Shown here one piece after another: positions 9,946 to 19,362 of a stretch of 64,000 nucleotides of DNA. The translations under genes were made by a program, and so were the position numbers. Each line of letters begins with the position of its first letter. The first letter of the stretch is position 1. Origin of the DNA: Alphaproteobacteria bacterium (GTDB lineage: Bacteria > Pseudomonadota > Alphaproteobacteria > UBA6615); NCBI GenBank assembly GCA_021774575.1, contig JAJFIX010000009.1, positions 248,001 through 312,000 of the forward strand, read 5' to 3'. The notes beneath the pieces are model-generated. The model searched no databases and was not told where the DNA came from. It was given only the letters and a program-made list of their open reading frames with translations.

Positions 9946-10301
9946 TCGCCTTTTAATACTTTGCGCAGGACGTGGCGCCGGTTTTTGGTAAAGGGGCGGA
10001 CCTCTTCGGGCCAACGACCAGATTCAATTGCCGCAGCCCATTCCGGCGAAGTCAGAACAGCCGGACTTTCGATTTCATAGATTGCTGTATGTTTGGGGAT
10101 GCCGTCTGTCGAAACCGGCTTGTTTTCGCCGGCAATACCGAGAACGAGTGGCTCGGTGGTAAAACGCTGGACGGAAATTACCCCCGGCACCTCCATCAAA
10201 CTCGGAACATGTTCGGTGTCATAGACCTCGTTAAAAAGAGCTTCTTTTTCGGGTTCAACATCCATGCTGGCAAAAAACAAAAATTTAGTCGTGGCGGTCA
10301 T
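9942..10301 (-). CDS. EthD-like / dimeric alpha-beta barrel protein
   Basis: A 119-residue protein with the look of the dimeric alpha-beta barrel superfamily: a first strand KFLFFASMDVEPEKEALFNEVYDTEH, then VPSLMEVPGVISVQRFT, and later KHTAIYEIESP. Members act as small monooxygenases, decarboxylases or binding proteins; no catalytic residue can be assigned here. A good GGAG lies 6 bases before ATG 10301. It is divergent from the 5-oxoprolinase gene at 10391 across about 90 bp and converges tail to tail with hisD. Confidence 0.65.
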   Translation of the reverse strand: MTATTKFLFFASMDVEPEKEALFNEVYDTEHVPSLMEVPGVISVQRFTTEPLVLGIAGENKPVSTDGIPKHTAIYEIESPAVLTSPEWAAAIESGRWPEEVRPFTKNRRHVLRKVLKGD

Positions 10302-10390
10302 GGTTTCTCCATTCCTAGGTGTCGGTTTGCGCGGCGCAATAGTATGGTCGGGCACGGGTGATTGCTATGGGATAGATGTAAGGCAAGGCG

Positions 10391-13300
10391 ATGTCGCAGG
10401 GATTATGGGAATTCTGGATTGATCGGGGGGGCACCTTTACCGATCTGGTCGCACGCCGACCCGATGGCAGCCTTGCGACCCATAAAATATTGAGTGTCGC
10501 GCCGGAGCAATATCGAGATGCGGCGGTGCAAGGCATTCGTGAATTAATGGACTTGGCTTCCGATACGCCGATACAAGCCGATCAAATTCGCGTGGTTAAA
10601 ATGGGCACGACGGTGGCCACCAATGCGTTGCTCGAACGCTGTGGCGCGCGAACCGTATTGGTCGTGACCAAGGGGTTTCGCGACGCGCTGCGCATCGCCT
10701 ATCAGAACCGGCCGCGCCTGTTCGACCGGCATATCATATTGCCCGAGATGCTCTACGAGCATGTGATCGAGGTGGATGAGCGCGTTGACGCTGAGGGCAA
10801 TATTTTGGCGTCGCTCGATATTGAGCAAGCAAGAGCCGATTTGGCCCTGGCCCATGCTGATGGGGTTGAGGCGGTCGCCATCGTTTTTATGCATGGCTAC
10901 CGCTACCCAGATCATGAACGCCGGGTGGCCGCACTCGCCGACGAGTTAGGTTTCGGCCAAATTTCGACAAGTCATGAAACAAGTGCGCTGATCAAATATG
11001 TCGCTCGGGGCGACACAAGCGTGGTTGACGCCTATCTATCGCCGATCCTGCGGCGCTATGTCGATGAGGTCGCCACCGAACTTAAATCCGTACGGTTGAT
11101 GTTTATGCAATCGAGCGGCGGTCTGACCGATGCTCGGCATTTTCGTGGCAAGGATGCAGTCCTATCGGGACCCGCCGGCGGCATCGTCGGTGCCGCCAAA
11201 ACCAGTAGCATGGCTGGATTTACCAATATCATCAGCTTTGATATGGGCGGTACTTCGACGGATGTTGCGCATTTTAGCGGAGCTTACGAACGCACCCTGG
11301 ATTCGATGGTCGCCGGGATACGTATTCGATCGCCAATGCTCGATATTCATACGGTCGCCGCTGGAGGCGGTTCGGTCTGCAGTTTTGACGGCGCTCGTTA
11401 TCGGGTCGGCCCGCAATCGGCGGGGGCGGATCCAGGACCGGCCTCCTATCGGCGCGGCGGGCCGTTGACGGTCACCGATTGCAATATCATGCTTGGCCGA
11501 TTGCGTGCCGAATATTTTCCAGCGCTGTTTGGGTCTAGCCATGATCAACCACTTGACGAAATTACGGTTCGGGAAAAATTTGCCGCCCTTGCGGGCGAAA
11601 TTGAAATGGCGACAGGCGATGCGCGGGACGGCGTTGCAGTGGCGCAGGGCTTCTTGCAGATCGCTGTTGAAAATATGGCCAATGCGATCAAGAAAATTTC
11701 CGTCGAAAAAGGTCATGACGTGACCGAATATACGCTCTGTTGTTTTGGTGGCGCCGGTGGCCAGCACGCGTGCGCGGTTGCCGATACTCTTGGGATGACG
11801 CGGGTGATCATCCATCCTTTTGCCGGGGTGCTGTCGGCCTATGGTATGGGGCTGGCCGACATAATTTCGTTGCGCGAGATATCAGTCGAGCAACCGTTGA
11901 ACCAATTTGACGAAAATGGCCTCGCCGCGGTTTTTGAACCGCTGCTTACAACCGTAACCGGTGAATTGGCTGGTCAGGGGGTCGCGATGCGTGCAATCGA
12001 AACCACCCGCAGCCTGCATATCAAATATGACGGGTCGGATAGCTCGCTGGTGATTGATTTTGCCTCGCCGGATGTGATGGCGCGAGATTTTGCCGCCCGG
12101 CATCATGATCGCTTTGGCTTCACCATGCCGGAGACCCGTTTGATCGTAGAAACCGCAACGGCGGAGGCGACCGGGCGTGCTGGCACACCGCTGGCCGGGT
12201 CAGCCTCTCATCTCGGAGACGGCACTGCGACGGCGGTCGTCGATGCGGTCTTTGCCGGTTCGGTTTTGGCAACACAAGTTTACGCCCGAGATAACATGGC
12301 TGCCCGACAACAGATTTCGGGACCGGCAATTATCAGCGACACGGTGGCGACAACCCTGGTTGAGCCAGGGTGGCAGGCGGTGGTGGCGCAAAATGGCGAA
12401 CTTATCCTCGAACGGATTGAGACACGGTTGCCGGTATTTGCTGTCGGCACCAAAGTCGATCCGGTGATGCTGGAGGTGTTCAATAATCTCTTCATGTCCA
12501 TCGCCGAGCAGATGGGGCTGACCCTGCAGAACACCGCAATTTCAGTAAATATCAAGGAGCGGCTGGATTTTTCTTGCGCGATCTTTGATGCATCGGGAAA
12601 CCTGGTCGCCAATGCGCCTCATATGCCGGTTCATCTCGGTTCGATGAGCGAAAGTGTGCGTGTGGTGATTGCTGAGAATGGTGACAGCATCAAGCCCGGC
12701 GACGTGATCGCCCTTAATGCGCCCTATAACGGCGGGACCCATTTGCCCGACGTCACGGTAATTACCCCGGTTTTCGATAAATCGGGTGGGCGCATATTGT
12801 TTTATGTCGGAAGCCGGGGGCACCATGCCGATATTGGCGGCCTCACGCCCGGATCGATGCCGGCCGATAGTGTGACGACGCAAGAAGAAGGTGTTCTGAT
12901 CGACAATTTTAAATTGGTTGAGGACGGGCAATTGCGCGAGGCGGAAATGCGCGCTTTGCTGGCCGGCGGCCCCTATCCCGCTCGCGACCCGGACAGAAAT
13001 ATCGGGGATTTGAAGGCCCAGATTGCCGCAAATGAAAAAGGCGCGGCGGAACTTGGCCGTATGGTCGCGCATTTTGGCCTTGATACGGTTCAAGCCTATA
13101 TGGGGCACGTTCAAGATAACGCCGAAGAACAAGTGCGCCGAGTGATCGATGTGTTGTCGGATGGTGAATTTTGCTATGGCATCGATAGCGGTGGTGAGGT
13201 GCGGGTAAAGGTGACGATAGACGCCCAAGCGCGAAGCGCGACTGTCGATTTTGCTGGGACCAGCGGGCAGCTTGCCGGAAATTTTAATGCCCCGTCGGCC

Positions 13301-13984
13301 GTGTGCCGGGCCGCCGTGCTTTATGTTTTTCGCACCCTGGTTGATGACGATATTCCGCTCAACGAAGGGTGTCTCAAACCGCTCAATATTATCATTCCCG
13401 AGGGGTCAATGTTGGCGCCACGTTATCCGGCGGCGGTTGTCGCGGGTAATGTCGAGACCTGCCAAGTGATTACCGATGCGCTCTATGGGGCGCTGAAGGT
13501 AATGGCCGCCGCTCAAGGTACGATGAACAATGTCACTTTCGGTAATGCCAAGTATCAATATTATGAAACTATTTGCGGTGGCAGCGGCGCCGGACCGGAT
13601 TTTGACGGAACATCGGCGGTTCACACTCATATGACAAATTCCCGCCTGACCGATCCCGAGATATTGGAAACCCGTTTTCCTGTTCTGTTGGAGAGTTTCG
13701 GTGTGCGGGCGTGCAGTGGCGGTGCCGGTACCCACCGGGGAGGCGACGGTGTTGTCCGGCGCATTCGGTTCTTTCAGGACATGGAGGTCTCGATCCTGGC
13801 CAATCGTCGCGAGATCGCACCCTATGGAATGGCCGGCGGCGCACCGGGGACCGTTGGCCGCAATTTTGTCGAGCGGGCCGACGGCAGCCAAAAAAAAATG
13901 GGTGCCACGGGGCGCACCAAAGTTGGGCCGGGGGATGTCTTGGTTGTCGAAACACCGGGAGGTGGCGGGTACGGGAAGGCCTAG
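10391..13984 (+). CDS. 5-oxoprolinase (ATP-hydrolysing), fused HyuA-HyuB type
   Basis: A 1197-residue fusion of a hydantoinase A/oxoprolinase half (about 1-690) and a hydantoinase B half (about 690-1197). The opening WEFWIDRGGTFTDLVARRPDG is typical of full-length ATP-dependent 5-oxoprolinase, which opens 5-oxo-L-proline to glutamate; VVKMGTTVATNALLERCG and FDMGGTSTDVAHF are ATPase-fold signatures. The B half starts near VDPVMLEVFNNLFMSIAEQMG and ends with CSGGAGTHRGGDGVVRR and ETPGGGGYGK. AAGG precedes the ATG. N-methylhydantoinases share the fold, but the single-chain architecture favours oxoprolinase. No partner genes are adjacent. Confidence 0.85.
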   Translation: MSQGLWEFWIDRGGTFTDLVARRPDGSLATHKILSVAPEQYRDAAVQGIRELMDLASDTPIQADQIRVVKMGTTVATNALLERCGARTVLVVTKGFRDALRIAYQNRPRLFDRHIILPEMLYEHVIEVDERVDAEGNILASLDIEQARADLALAHADGVEAVAIVFMHGYRYPDHERRVAALADELGFGQISTSHETSALIKYVARGDTSVVDAYLSPILRRYVDEVATELKSVRLMFMQSSGGLTDARHFRGKDAVLSGPAGGIVGAAKTSSMAGFTNIISFDMGGTSTDVAHFSGAYERTLDSMVAGIRIRSPMLDIHTVAAGGGSVCSFDGARYRVGPQSAGADPGPASYRRGGPLTVTDCNIMLGRLRAEYFPALFGSSHDQPLDEITVREKFAALAGEIEMATGDARDGVAVAQGFLQIAVENMANAIKKISVEKGHDVTEYTLCCFGGAGGQHACAVADTLGMTRVIIHPFAGVLSAYGMGLADIISLREISVEQPLNQFDENGLAAVFEPLLTTVTGELAGQGVAMRAIETTRSLHIKYDGSDSSLVIDFASPDVMARDFAARHHDRFGFTMPETRLIVETATAEATGRAGTPLAGSASHLGDGTATAVVDAVFAGSVLATQVYARDNMAARQQISGPAIISDTVATTLVEPGWQAVVAQNGELILERIETRLPVFAVGTKVDPVMLEVFNNLFMSIAEQMGLTLQNTAISVNIKERLDFSCAIFDASGNLVANAPHMPVHLGSMSESVRVVIAENGDSIKPGDVIALNAPYNGGTHLPDVTVITPVFDKSGGRILFYVGSRGHHADIGGLTPGSMPADSVTTQEEGVLIDNFKLVEDGQLREAEMRALLAGGPYPARDPDRNIGDLKAQIAANEKGAAELGRMVAHFGLDTVQAYMGHVQDNAEEQVRRVIDVLSDGEFCYGIDSGGEVRVKVTIDAQARSATVDFAGTSGQLAGNFNAPSAVCRAAVLYVFRTLVDDDIPLNEGCLKPLNIIIPEGSMLAPRYPAAVVAGNVETCQVITDALYGALKVMAAAQGTMNNVTFGNAKYQYYETICGGSGAGPDFDGTSAVHTHMTNSRLTDPEILETRFPVLLESFGVRACSGGAGTHRGGDGVVRRIRFFQDMEVSILANRREIAPYGMAGGAPGTVGRNFVERADGSQKKMGATGRTKVGPGDVLVVETPGGGGYGKA

Positions 13985-14973
13985 CGGTCGATATCAATTG
14001 GCGCGCCGTCCTGCTGGCAGGACGCAATGAGGGCATCCTGGACCGCGATGCCATGCACGACTTGGTCGGTGGGAACGGGAAATACGGTGCGCCCGTTGAT
14101 GGCATCGGCGAACGCCTCGAGCTCGGCGCGTTGCATATCAATAGCTGGATAAGTCCGGATTTGCGGTTTTTCGTCGACGAAGCAGAGCTGCAATTCGTCA
14201 TTTTTTTGCATTTGCGCCCAGCCTTTGGTGCCGAAGATATGCAGGCGAAAGAAAAACGGCGTCGCAGGACTGGTCCCCAGGGTGGCGGTGGCGCCACTCT
14301 CAAATTCCATCAGACAGGCGGTCGAATCGTCGAGGCCAACATTAAGGGCCCGGCGCCGCGTGATGGCCCGTCCACGGGTCAATGGTCCCAGCAGATGAAT
14401 AAATGTATCGATGATATGGATGCCCGAGGCGGTCATTGCGCCGGCGGGGCTTTCTTGGTCGTTGGCTCGCCAAAAATCAGGGGTATAGGCCAACCCATGT
14501 TCGGTGGAAAAATTGCCTTCGGCATGCACTATTGTGCCGAGTTCACCGGTGTCGATCATCGATTTAAGGTCGGCAATGAGCGGCAGAAAACGCCGGTTTT
14601 GCCCGACCGCCAGTATCAATCCCGCCTCACGGCAAAGATTAGCTGCCTCGGCCGCGTCTGCTCGGTTTAGGGCGAGGGGTTTTTCAACAAAAACTTGCTT
14701 ACCAGCGGCAGCGGCCAGGCGAATTTGGTCGACATGTTGGCTGTGGGGGGTGGCCAGTACGACAGCGTCGATACTGGGATTGGCCAGCACCGCGTCAAAA
14801 TTACTCTCCAGCTCAATATTTTGGCCGGCACAGAATTCAGTTGCCTTATTCGGCGTGCGGGTGACGCCGTGGGTGAACCGAATATGGTCGCCCTTAGGAA
14901 CCCCGGCAGTTTGTACCGAACCGACCAGGATCCGCCCCCAGCGCCCCAGCCCGACGATTGCCGCGTCAATCAT
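13981..14973 (-). CDS. Gfo/Idh/MocA family NAD(P)-dependent oxidoreductase
   Basis: A 330-residue oxidoreductase: N-terminal Rossmann fold (AAIVGLGRWGRILVGSVQTAG), the DAVVLATPHSQHVD strand, and the family signature VFVEKPLAL whose Lys is catalytic, followed by a C-terminal alpha/beta domain. Members act on sugars, inositols, bilins and related compounds; the substrate is unknown. GTG 14976 directly before ATG 14973 is an alternative start, with GGAAATAG upstream. It converges with the 5-oxoprolinase gene, overlapping its stop by 4 bp, and is preceded by a terminator hairpin at 15011-15037. Confidence 0.85.
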   Translation of the reverse strand: MIDAAIVGLGRWGRILVGSVQTAGVPKGDHIRFTHGVTRTPNKATEFCAGQNIELESNFDAVLANPSIDAVVLATPHSQHVDQIRLAAAAGKQVFVEKPLALNRADAAEAANLCREAGLILAVGQNRRFLPLIADLKSMIDTGELGTIVHAEGNFSTEHGLAYTPDFWRANDQESPAGAMTASGIHIIDTFIHLLGPLTRGRAITRRRALNVGLDDSTACLMEFESGATATLGTSPATPFFFRLHIFGTKGWAQMQKNDELQLCFVDEKPQIRTYPAIDMQRAELEAFADAINGRTVFPVPTDQVVHGIAVQDALIASCQQDGAPIDIDR

Positions 14974-15002
14974 CACCTATTTCCAACTCTAAAATTAATA
15001 CG

Positions 15003-15037
15003 CCAACAAAAAGGGGCCGGCACAAGGCCAGCCCCTT
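15003..15037 (-). terminator. Rho-independent terminator of the secreted-protein gene
   Basis: Near-perfect stem, AAGGGGCCGGC (15011-15021) against GCCAGCCCCTT (15027-15037), with one mismatch and a 5-base loop. On the minus strand it is followed by TTTTTGTT (15003-15012). It lies 26 bp after the stop of the gene at 15063-15452. Confidence 0.85.
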
Positions 15038-15062
15038 CTAACGATCCTATATTGACCGAAAA

Positions 15063-15452
15063 TTAAGCCTTAATCGTCACATAATGGTTTTGCTGACGGC
15101 GCACCGCGTTGCAAGTAGCCGGGCTCGCGCGCAGCTCAAGGCAAACCGCGTGCAGATTTTGCAGCGCGACAAAACCGTCAACACCAATGCCCGGAAGGGC
15201 CGATGCGCAACTGAGTAAATCCTGCTCAAAGGTGCGGCCAGACAACTTGCGCGCATTGCTAACTAGAAAATCGTTATAAGCGCGCGTTGTCCGGAAAACA
15301 CCACGTGTGCTGCCGCTGCAATGGGTGGCCAAAGCGTTCGATGCAGCGCTCTGCGCGTAGGCTTCACCTGAACTGGTCACGGATCCGGCGGTAAATACCA
15401 TGCCGGCCGCCAGGGCAAGAAATTGCAGCTTGCCCAAAAACGTCTTAATCAT
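15063..15452 (-). CDS. Small exported hypothetical protein
   Basis: A 129-residue protein with a clear signal peptide: basic start MIKTFLGKLQF, hydrophobic core LALAAGMVFTAG, and a probable signal peptidase I site after EAYAQ (about residue 34). The mature part has four Cys (TTHCSGS-like, LLSCASAL, AVCLELRA, ATCNAVRR), which could form two disulfides in the periplasm. A perfect GGAGG lies 8 bases before ATG 15452. It stands alone with its own terminator. I do not recognise the family. Confidence 0.75.
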   Translation of the reverse strand: MIKTFLGKLQFLALAAGMVFTAGSVTSSGEAYAQSAASNALATHCSGSTRGVFRTTRAYNDFLVSNARKLSGRTFEQDLLSCASALPGIGVDGFVALQNLHAVCLELRASPATCNAVRRQQNHYVTIKA

Positions 15453-15792
15453 AGTTCGTCCTCCAACTTTCCTCATAGATAAACGTCCGACACCTTACCC
15501 CAGTGGAAGCTCGGGCAGACCGGTTAGATGCGCTTCCTGTCAGGGCAGATAGCGAGGTGAAATTTCCCGCCCTCCCGCATATGAGAAGCATTGGTCGCTG
15601 CCGTTATCGACAACGAACCTTATAATAAAGGAAATAGGTCGCCGATCCTACCGCTTGTTTTGGTTCACGTTATCGTGAATATGTGAGGCGGATTTCCTGA
15701 AAAACCAATGCTATGAAGCAGTTGTTAAAACTGACCGCCCCTAAATGTGGATAAATTAATGTCGCGGTTCGGCGTGGCAAAAGGAAATTTGA
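15453..15792. other. Intergenic region with a palindrome
   Basis: No gene is seen in these 340 bp, which should hold divergent promoters for the secreted-protein gene and the GST gene. The only clear structure is a perfect inverted repeat TTCACG-TTAT-CGTGAA at 15664-15679, a plausible operator about 110-130 bp before the GST start. Confidence 0.5.
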
Positions 15793-16452
15793 ATGGCATA
15801 CGAACTATATTGGATCAGCGGCAGCCCCTACGCTTGGCGCGTACAGTTGGGGTTTGAGCTCAAGGGCATTGCTTACCAGTCTCACCGGCTCAATGCGGGC
15901 GAAGGTGAGCATAAATCAGCTGATTATCTCGCGATAAACCCCCGTGGCAAGGTTCCGGCGCTCAAAGACGGTGACACGATAATTTGCGAGTCGACGGCGA
16001 TTCTGGCTTATTTGGAAGCTAAGCATCCGGAAAAACCGCTTTTTGGCACTGATCCGGCTGCGATAGGCCAAATTTGGCAAACGCTGAATGAAGTCGATAG
16101 CTTTGTTCAGCAACCGGTCCAGCAGATGATCCGGCCAATATTTTTCGGCCAATTGCCGGATAAAAATGACGATGTCATCGCGCAAGCCAAGTTGGTGCAT
16201 GAAGAGTTGGTGCATATTGAGCGTCGCTTGGGGGCGTCTGAATATCTGGTTGGATCGGCAATTACGGCGGCGGATGTCGCCTTGTTGCCGGCGATCCAAG
16301 GATTGTTGCGCGGCGTCGGCAAAGATGAAGCCGCGCCCCTGGAACTTGGTTTCCTACCGTTTGCCGAGACCTATCCAAATATTACGGCCTGGGGCGACCG
16401 GATGGAATTAATACCAGGCTACGAAAAGGCGTTTCCGCCTCATTGGCTATAG
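15793..16452 (+). CDS. Glutathione S-transferase family protein
   Basis: A 219-residue GST-like protein. The N-terminal thioredoxin fold begins YELYWISGSPYAWRVQLGFELKG and carries the glutathione-binding PRGKVPALKDGDTIICESTAILAYLE. The C-terminal helical domain contains LVGSAITAADVALLPAI. The residue at the usual catalytic Ser/Cys/Tyr position is in SGSPYAW, suggesting a Ser. AAAGGAAA precedes the ATG. Substrate is unknown. It is monocistronic and converges with the SelD fusion. Confidence 0.88.
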   Translation: MAYELYWISGSPYAWRVQLGFELKGIAYQSHRLNAGEGEHKSADYLAINPRGKVPALKDGDTIICESTAILAYLEAKHPEKPLFGTDPAAIGQIWQTLNEVDSFVQQPVQQMIRPIFFGQLPDKNDDVIAQAKLVHEELVHIERRLGASEYLVGSAITAADVALLPAIQGLLRGVGKDEAAPLELGFLPFAETYPNITAWGDRMELIPGYEKAFPPHWL

Positions 16453-16467
16453 CTAGATTGGCTTTGG

Positions 16468-18729
16468 CTAAACCGTAACCGAGGCTTGTCCGGTTTCGCG
16501 CTTGCCGACTGCGCCGATGACGGCGGCCTGGAGATAGCCGGCTTCGACAAGGGCTGCAACGCAGGCTTCGGTTTTTTCTGCCGGGACGCTTGCCAACAAG
16601 CCGCCGGCGGTTTGCGGGTCGAAGATGAGCGGAAAAGAGGGATGGTCCCGACGCTCATCGGCCACGTCAATCGATGCGCCGAGCCGCGCATTTTGGGATT
16701 GCAGAGAGCTGGCAATCCCAGATCCTATGGTTTCGGCGGCGCCATCGAGAATAGGCAGCGCGTCGAGGTCCAGGGCGGCCATGGCGCCCGATGCCTCGGT
16801 CATTTCCAGCAGGTGTCCGACGAGCCCGAAGCCCGAAACATCGGTGCAAGCGGTCGTCCCGTGCTGCTTCAATATTTCGGCCGCCACCGCATTTGATTGA
16901 ACCATTCCGGCCAGAGCGGCATCGATCCATCGGCCTTTAGCTTTATGGCGCATATCGGCGGCCAACAAGCAGCCGGTGCCGATGGGCTTGGTGACGATTA
17001 AATTTTGACCCGGCACCAAGCCAGACTTTCGCAAAATTCTGTCATTATCGGCGGCGCCATTAACGGCAAAACTCAGAGAAAGCTCCAGGCCTTCGCTGGT
17101 ATGACCGCCAATGAGAGCTGTCTCATGGTCGCTGAGGACTTTCCTCGCGCCCGACATCATCTGGCTGAGATCCTGCTCGGTCTTTTCTTCGATGCCATAG
17201 GGCAAAGTGGCGAGGGCGAGGGCGGTCTGGGGCGTTGCGCCCATGGCAAAAAGGTCGTTGAGGGCGTGATTGGCCGCAATCGCGCCAAACAGAAAGGGGT
17301 CGTCGATAAAGGATCTGAAACCGTCAACCGAATGAACCATAACCTTGCCGGCCGGGGGCACAACAATTGCCGCGTCGTCACGCTGGTCGAGGCCGAGGGC
17401 GGCATTGGGCCCGTCCTCTTGGGTAAATTTATCGAGAACGCGGGCCAGAATTTCCGGGCCGACTTTTGCCCCGCAGCCGCCACAACGCATCGCATTTTCG
17501 GTGAGCTCGCGTATGGTTTTTGCGGTTGCCAGGCCGGGCGCAAAATCTAGCGGCTCGTCGTCGTCCATCTCCGGCAGGGTGTTGAACCGCTCCATAAACC
17601 TGACGTCGATCCAGTTTTTCCAGCGCCAGACGGTCCGGCCTTCGACGGATAATCCGCGCCAAGAGGCGACCGCGCACTTATCGCCGGTGGTGATAAGGCT
17701 CAAAAAATGAGATTGGGGCCGGTACGGTTTGGTCTTTTTGCCGGTCAAAGCCAGGCGCAGGTTTTTATCAAGCGGCGGACCCTGGCGAACTGCAAAGACA
17801 CCGGATTTGGGGCGGGGATGATCGGCCACGGCGGCAATATCACCGGCGGCAAAAACCGACGGATCGCTTAATGTTTGTAGGGTGTCGCTGACGGCGATGA
17901 ACCCATTTGCGTCGAGCTCCAGCCCCGTATCGCGTAGCCAATTTGGCGCACTTGCCATGGTTACCCAAAAGAGATGATCCACGGCAATTGGATCGCCGAC
18001 CGCACAGGCAATGTATTTTATGCCGTTCCGCTCATCTATATGCAGAACCGTGCGCCCCGTATGAACAGTGGCGTTCCGTGCCGCGAGAACACGGCGAAAT
18101 TTGCGCCGAACCGAGCTTGCATGGGTTGGCAAAATATCGTCGGTGTCGGTGACGATGTGGAATTCGGGGGCATGTGCAGTCTGGCGCTCTGCCGCCAGCC
18201 GCTGTTGCAGGGCGAGCAACAACTCAACACCGCCGGCTCCGGCCCCGACAATTCCGATGCGCGCCGGCCGATCCAGGGTATTTGCCGCTGTCGACAGCTC
18301 GGAAAAGCGGCGAAGAAATTTATCGATCGGTTTGATCGGAATGGCGTGCTCGGTGGCGCCGGGTATTCCAGTCATCAACGGCGTGGAGCCGGTGTTAATG
18401 CTGAGCACGTCATAGTTAATGGCAGGACGGTTGCGGCACATTATGCGCTTGCCGTCTAAGTCGAAGCCGGTGACCTCATCGACAAAAAATTGCGCGCCAG
18501 CAAAACGCGCCAGAGGCCGCAGGTCAATATGAGTATCGTCATGGGAATAATGCCCGGCAATAAGTCCTGGCAGCATACCGGAATAGGGTGCCGCCGCCTC
18601 CCGAGATATCAGGGTTAGCCGCACCCCGGGCATTGGTTGCATGCCAAAACGGTGCAAGATTTGGACATGGGCATGCCCACCGCCAACCAAAACCAGGTCC
18701 TTTAAGGTAATCGAGGGTCGAGACTTCAA
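16468..18729 (-). CDS. selD: Fused NADH dehydrogenase-like protein / selenide, water dikinase
   Basis: A 753-residue two-part protein. Residues 1-400 are an FAD/NAD(P)-binding oxidoreductase of the Ndh family: VLVGGGHAHVQIL at 13-25, a second nucleotide motif GIVGAGAGGVELLLAL at 159-174, and FAAGDIAAV near 293. Residues 412-753 are SelD, which makes selenophosphate from selenide and ATP: MRCGGCGAKVG (catalytic C419, K422), GGHTSEGLEL, FDPQTAGGLL. The second Cys of the E. coli GCGCK motif is Ala here. The start is a TTG with GGTAGG upstream, as no ATG precedes the first FAD motif. It is last in a minus-strand operon with the AhpD-like selenoprotein, so the flavin half may couple selenium reduction to SelD (inference). 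Confidence 0.93.
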   Translation of the reverse strand: MKSRPSITLKDLVLVGGGHAHVQILHRFGMQPMPGVRLTLISREAAAPYSGMLPGLIAGHYSHDDTHIDLRPLARFAGAQFFVDEVTGFDLDGKRIMCRNRPAINYDVLSINTGSTPLMTGIPGATEHAIPIKPIDKFLRRFSELSTAANTLDRPARIGIVGAGAGGVELLLALQQRLAAERQTAHAPEFHIVTDTDDILPTHASSVRRKFRRVLAARNATVHTGRTVLHIDERNGIKYIACAVGDPIAVDHLFWVTMASAPNWLRDTGLELDANGFIAVSDTLQTLSDPSVFAAGDIAAVADHPRPKSGVFAVRQGPPLDKNLRLALTGKKTKPYRPQSHFLSLITTGDKCAVASWRGLSVEGRTVWRWKNWIDVRFMERFNTLPEMDDDEPLDFAPGLATAKTIRELTENAMRCGGCGAKVGPEILARVLDKFTQEDGPNAALGLDQRDDAAIVVPPAGKVMVHSVDGFRSFIDDPFLFGAIAANHALNDLFAMGATPQTALALATLPYGIEEKTEQDLSQMMSGARKVLSDHETALIGGHTSEGLELSLSFAVNGAADNDRILRKSGLVPGQNLIVTKPIGTGCLLAADMRHKAKGRWIDAALAGMVQSNAVAAEILKQHGTTACTDVSGFGLVGHLLEMTEASGAMAALDLDALPILDGAAETIGSGIASSLQSQNARLGASIDVADERRDHPSFPLIFDPQTAGGLLASVPAEKTEACVAALVEAGYLQAAVIGAVGKRETGQASVTV

Positions 18730-18770
18730 GAAAAACCTACCGGTCGGCCGCTATTAAAGATGCCGCAAGT

Positions 18771-19310
18771 TTAACCGGCGGCGGCGCCGAATTGGAAGGA
18801 CGCCATCATCACCGCCATGCCGTAATAGACGGCGATCATGCCGCCCAGCTCGGTGATCTGCCCATCGTTGAAATAGGTGCGGCCTTTATCGTACCAGCCT
18901 TTATCCAGGGTCTTGGGCGCCCGGTACATCCAGTAGCCATAGCCGATGGCCCACTTTTCCGCGTCGGTGAACCGGTCGTCTTGCGCAAAATTCTCATTAC
19001 ACGCCGCGTCGATCAGTTCTTCGGTTAGCCCGTCTTCCTGCGCGCGTTTGGATCGCAGGCTGGAAAAATATTTATCGCCAGCCTTCCGCGCCAGTTGAAT
19101 TCGAACCATTTCTTTCAGTTTATGATCCACATTGCCTTCGAAAAAAGACAGATGCATGGCATCAAAAAAAGCCTCGGCATATTTTGGCGCATGGGCCAGG
19201 ACCTGAAGAAATTCGGGCCCAGGGACCTGCAATTCCTCCGCCATTTCGAGGTATTTTCCGAGCTTTTCGGAAGTGATTTGATCTTTTGCTAACGGTTCAA
19301 TGATCGGCAC
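18771..19310 (-). CDS. AhpD-like / carboxymuconolactone decarboxylase-fold protein lacking redox residues
   Basis: A 179-residue paralogue of the selenoprotein upstream. The segment RIQLARKAGDKYFSSLRSKRAQEDGLTEE aligns without gaps to the RVQLSRLAYCNY-Sec-GNVRS segment of the neighbour, so the CxxU pair is replaced by Asp and Phe (DKYF). AhpD proteins normally need this pair for peroxidase or disulfide chemistry, so this copy should be redox-inactive and perhaps structural or regulatory. The rest of the AhpD helix bundle is kept (DRFTDAEKWAIGYGYWMYRAP). The start is GTG with a weak ribosome binding site. It lies 52 bp after the selenoprotein and 41 bp before selD. Confidence 0.82.
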   Translation of the reverse strand: MPIIEPLAKDQITSEKLGKYLEMAEELQVPGPEFLQVLAHAPKYAEAFFDAMHLSFFEGNVDHKLKEMVRIQLARKAGDKYFSSLRSKRAQEDGLTEELIDAACNENFAQDDRFTDAEKWAIGYGYWMYRAPKTLDKGWYDKGRTYFNDGQITELGGMIAVYYGMAVMMASFQFGAAAG

Positions 19311-19362
19311 GTGGCAAATAGCCTTTTCTTAGAAATGATGAGGGTTGTCGTGAGGGGGCCGG

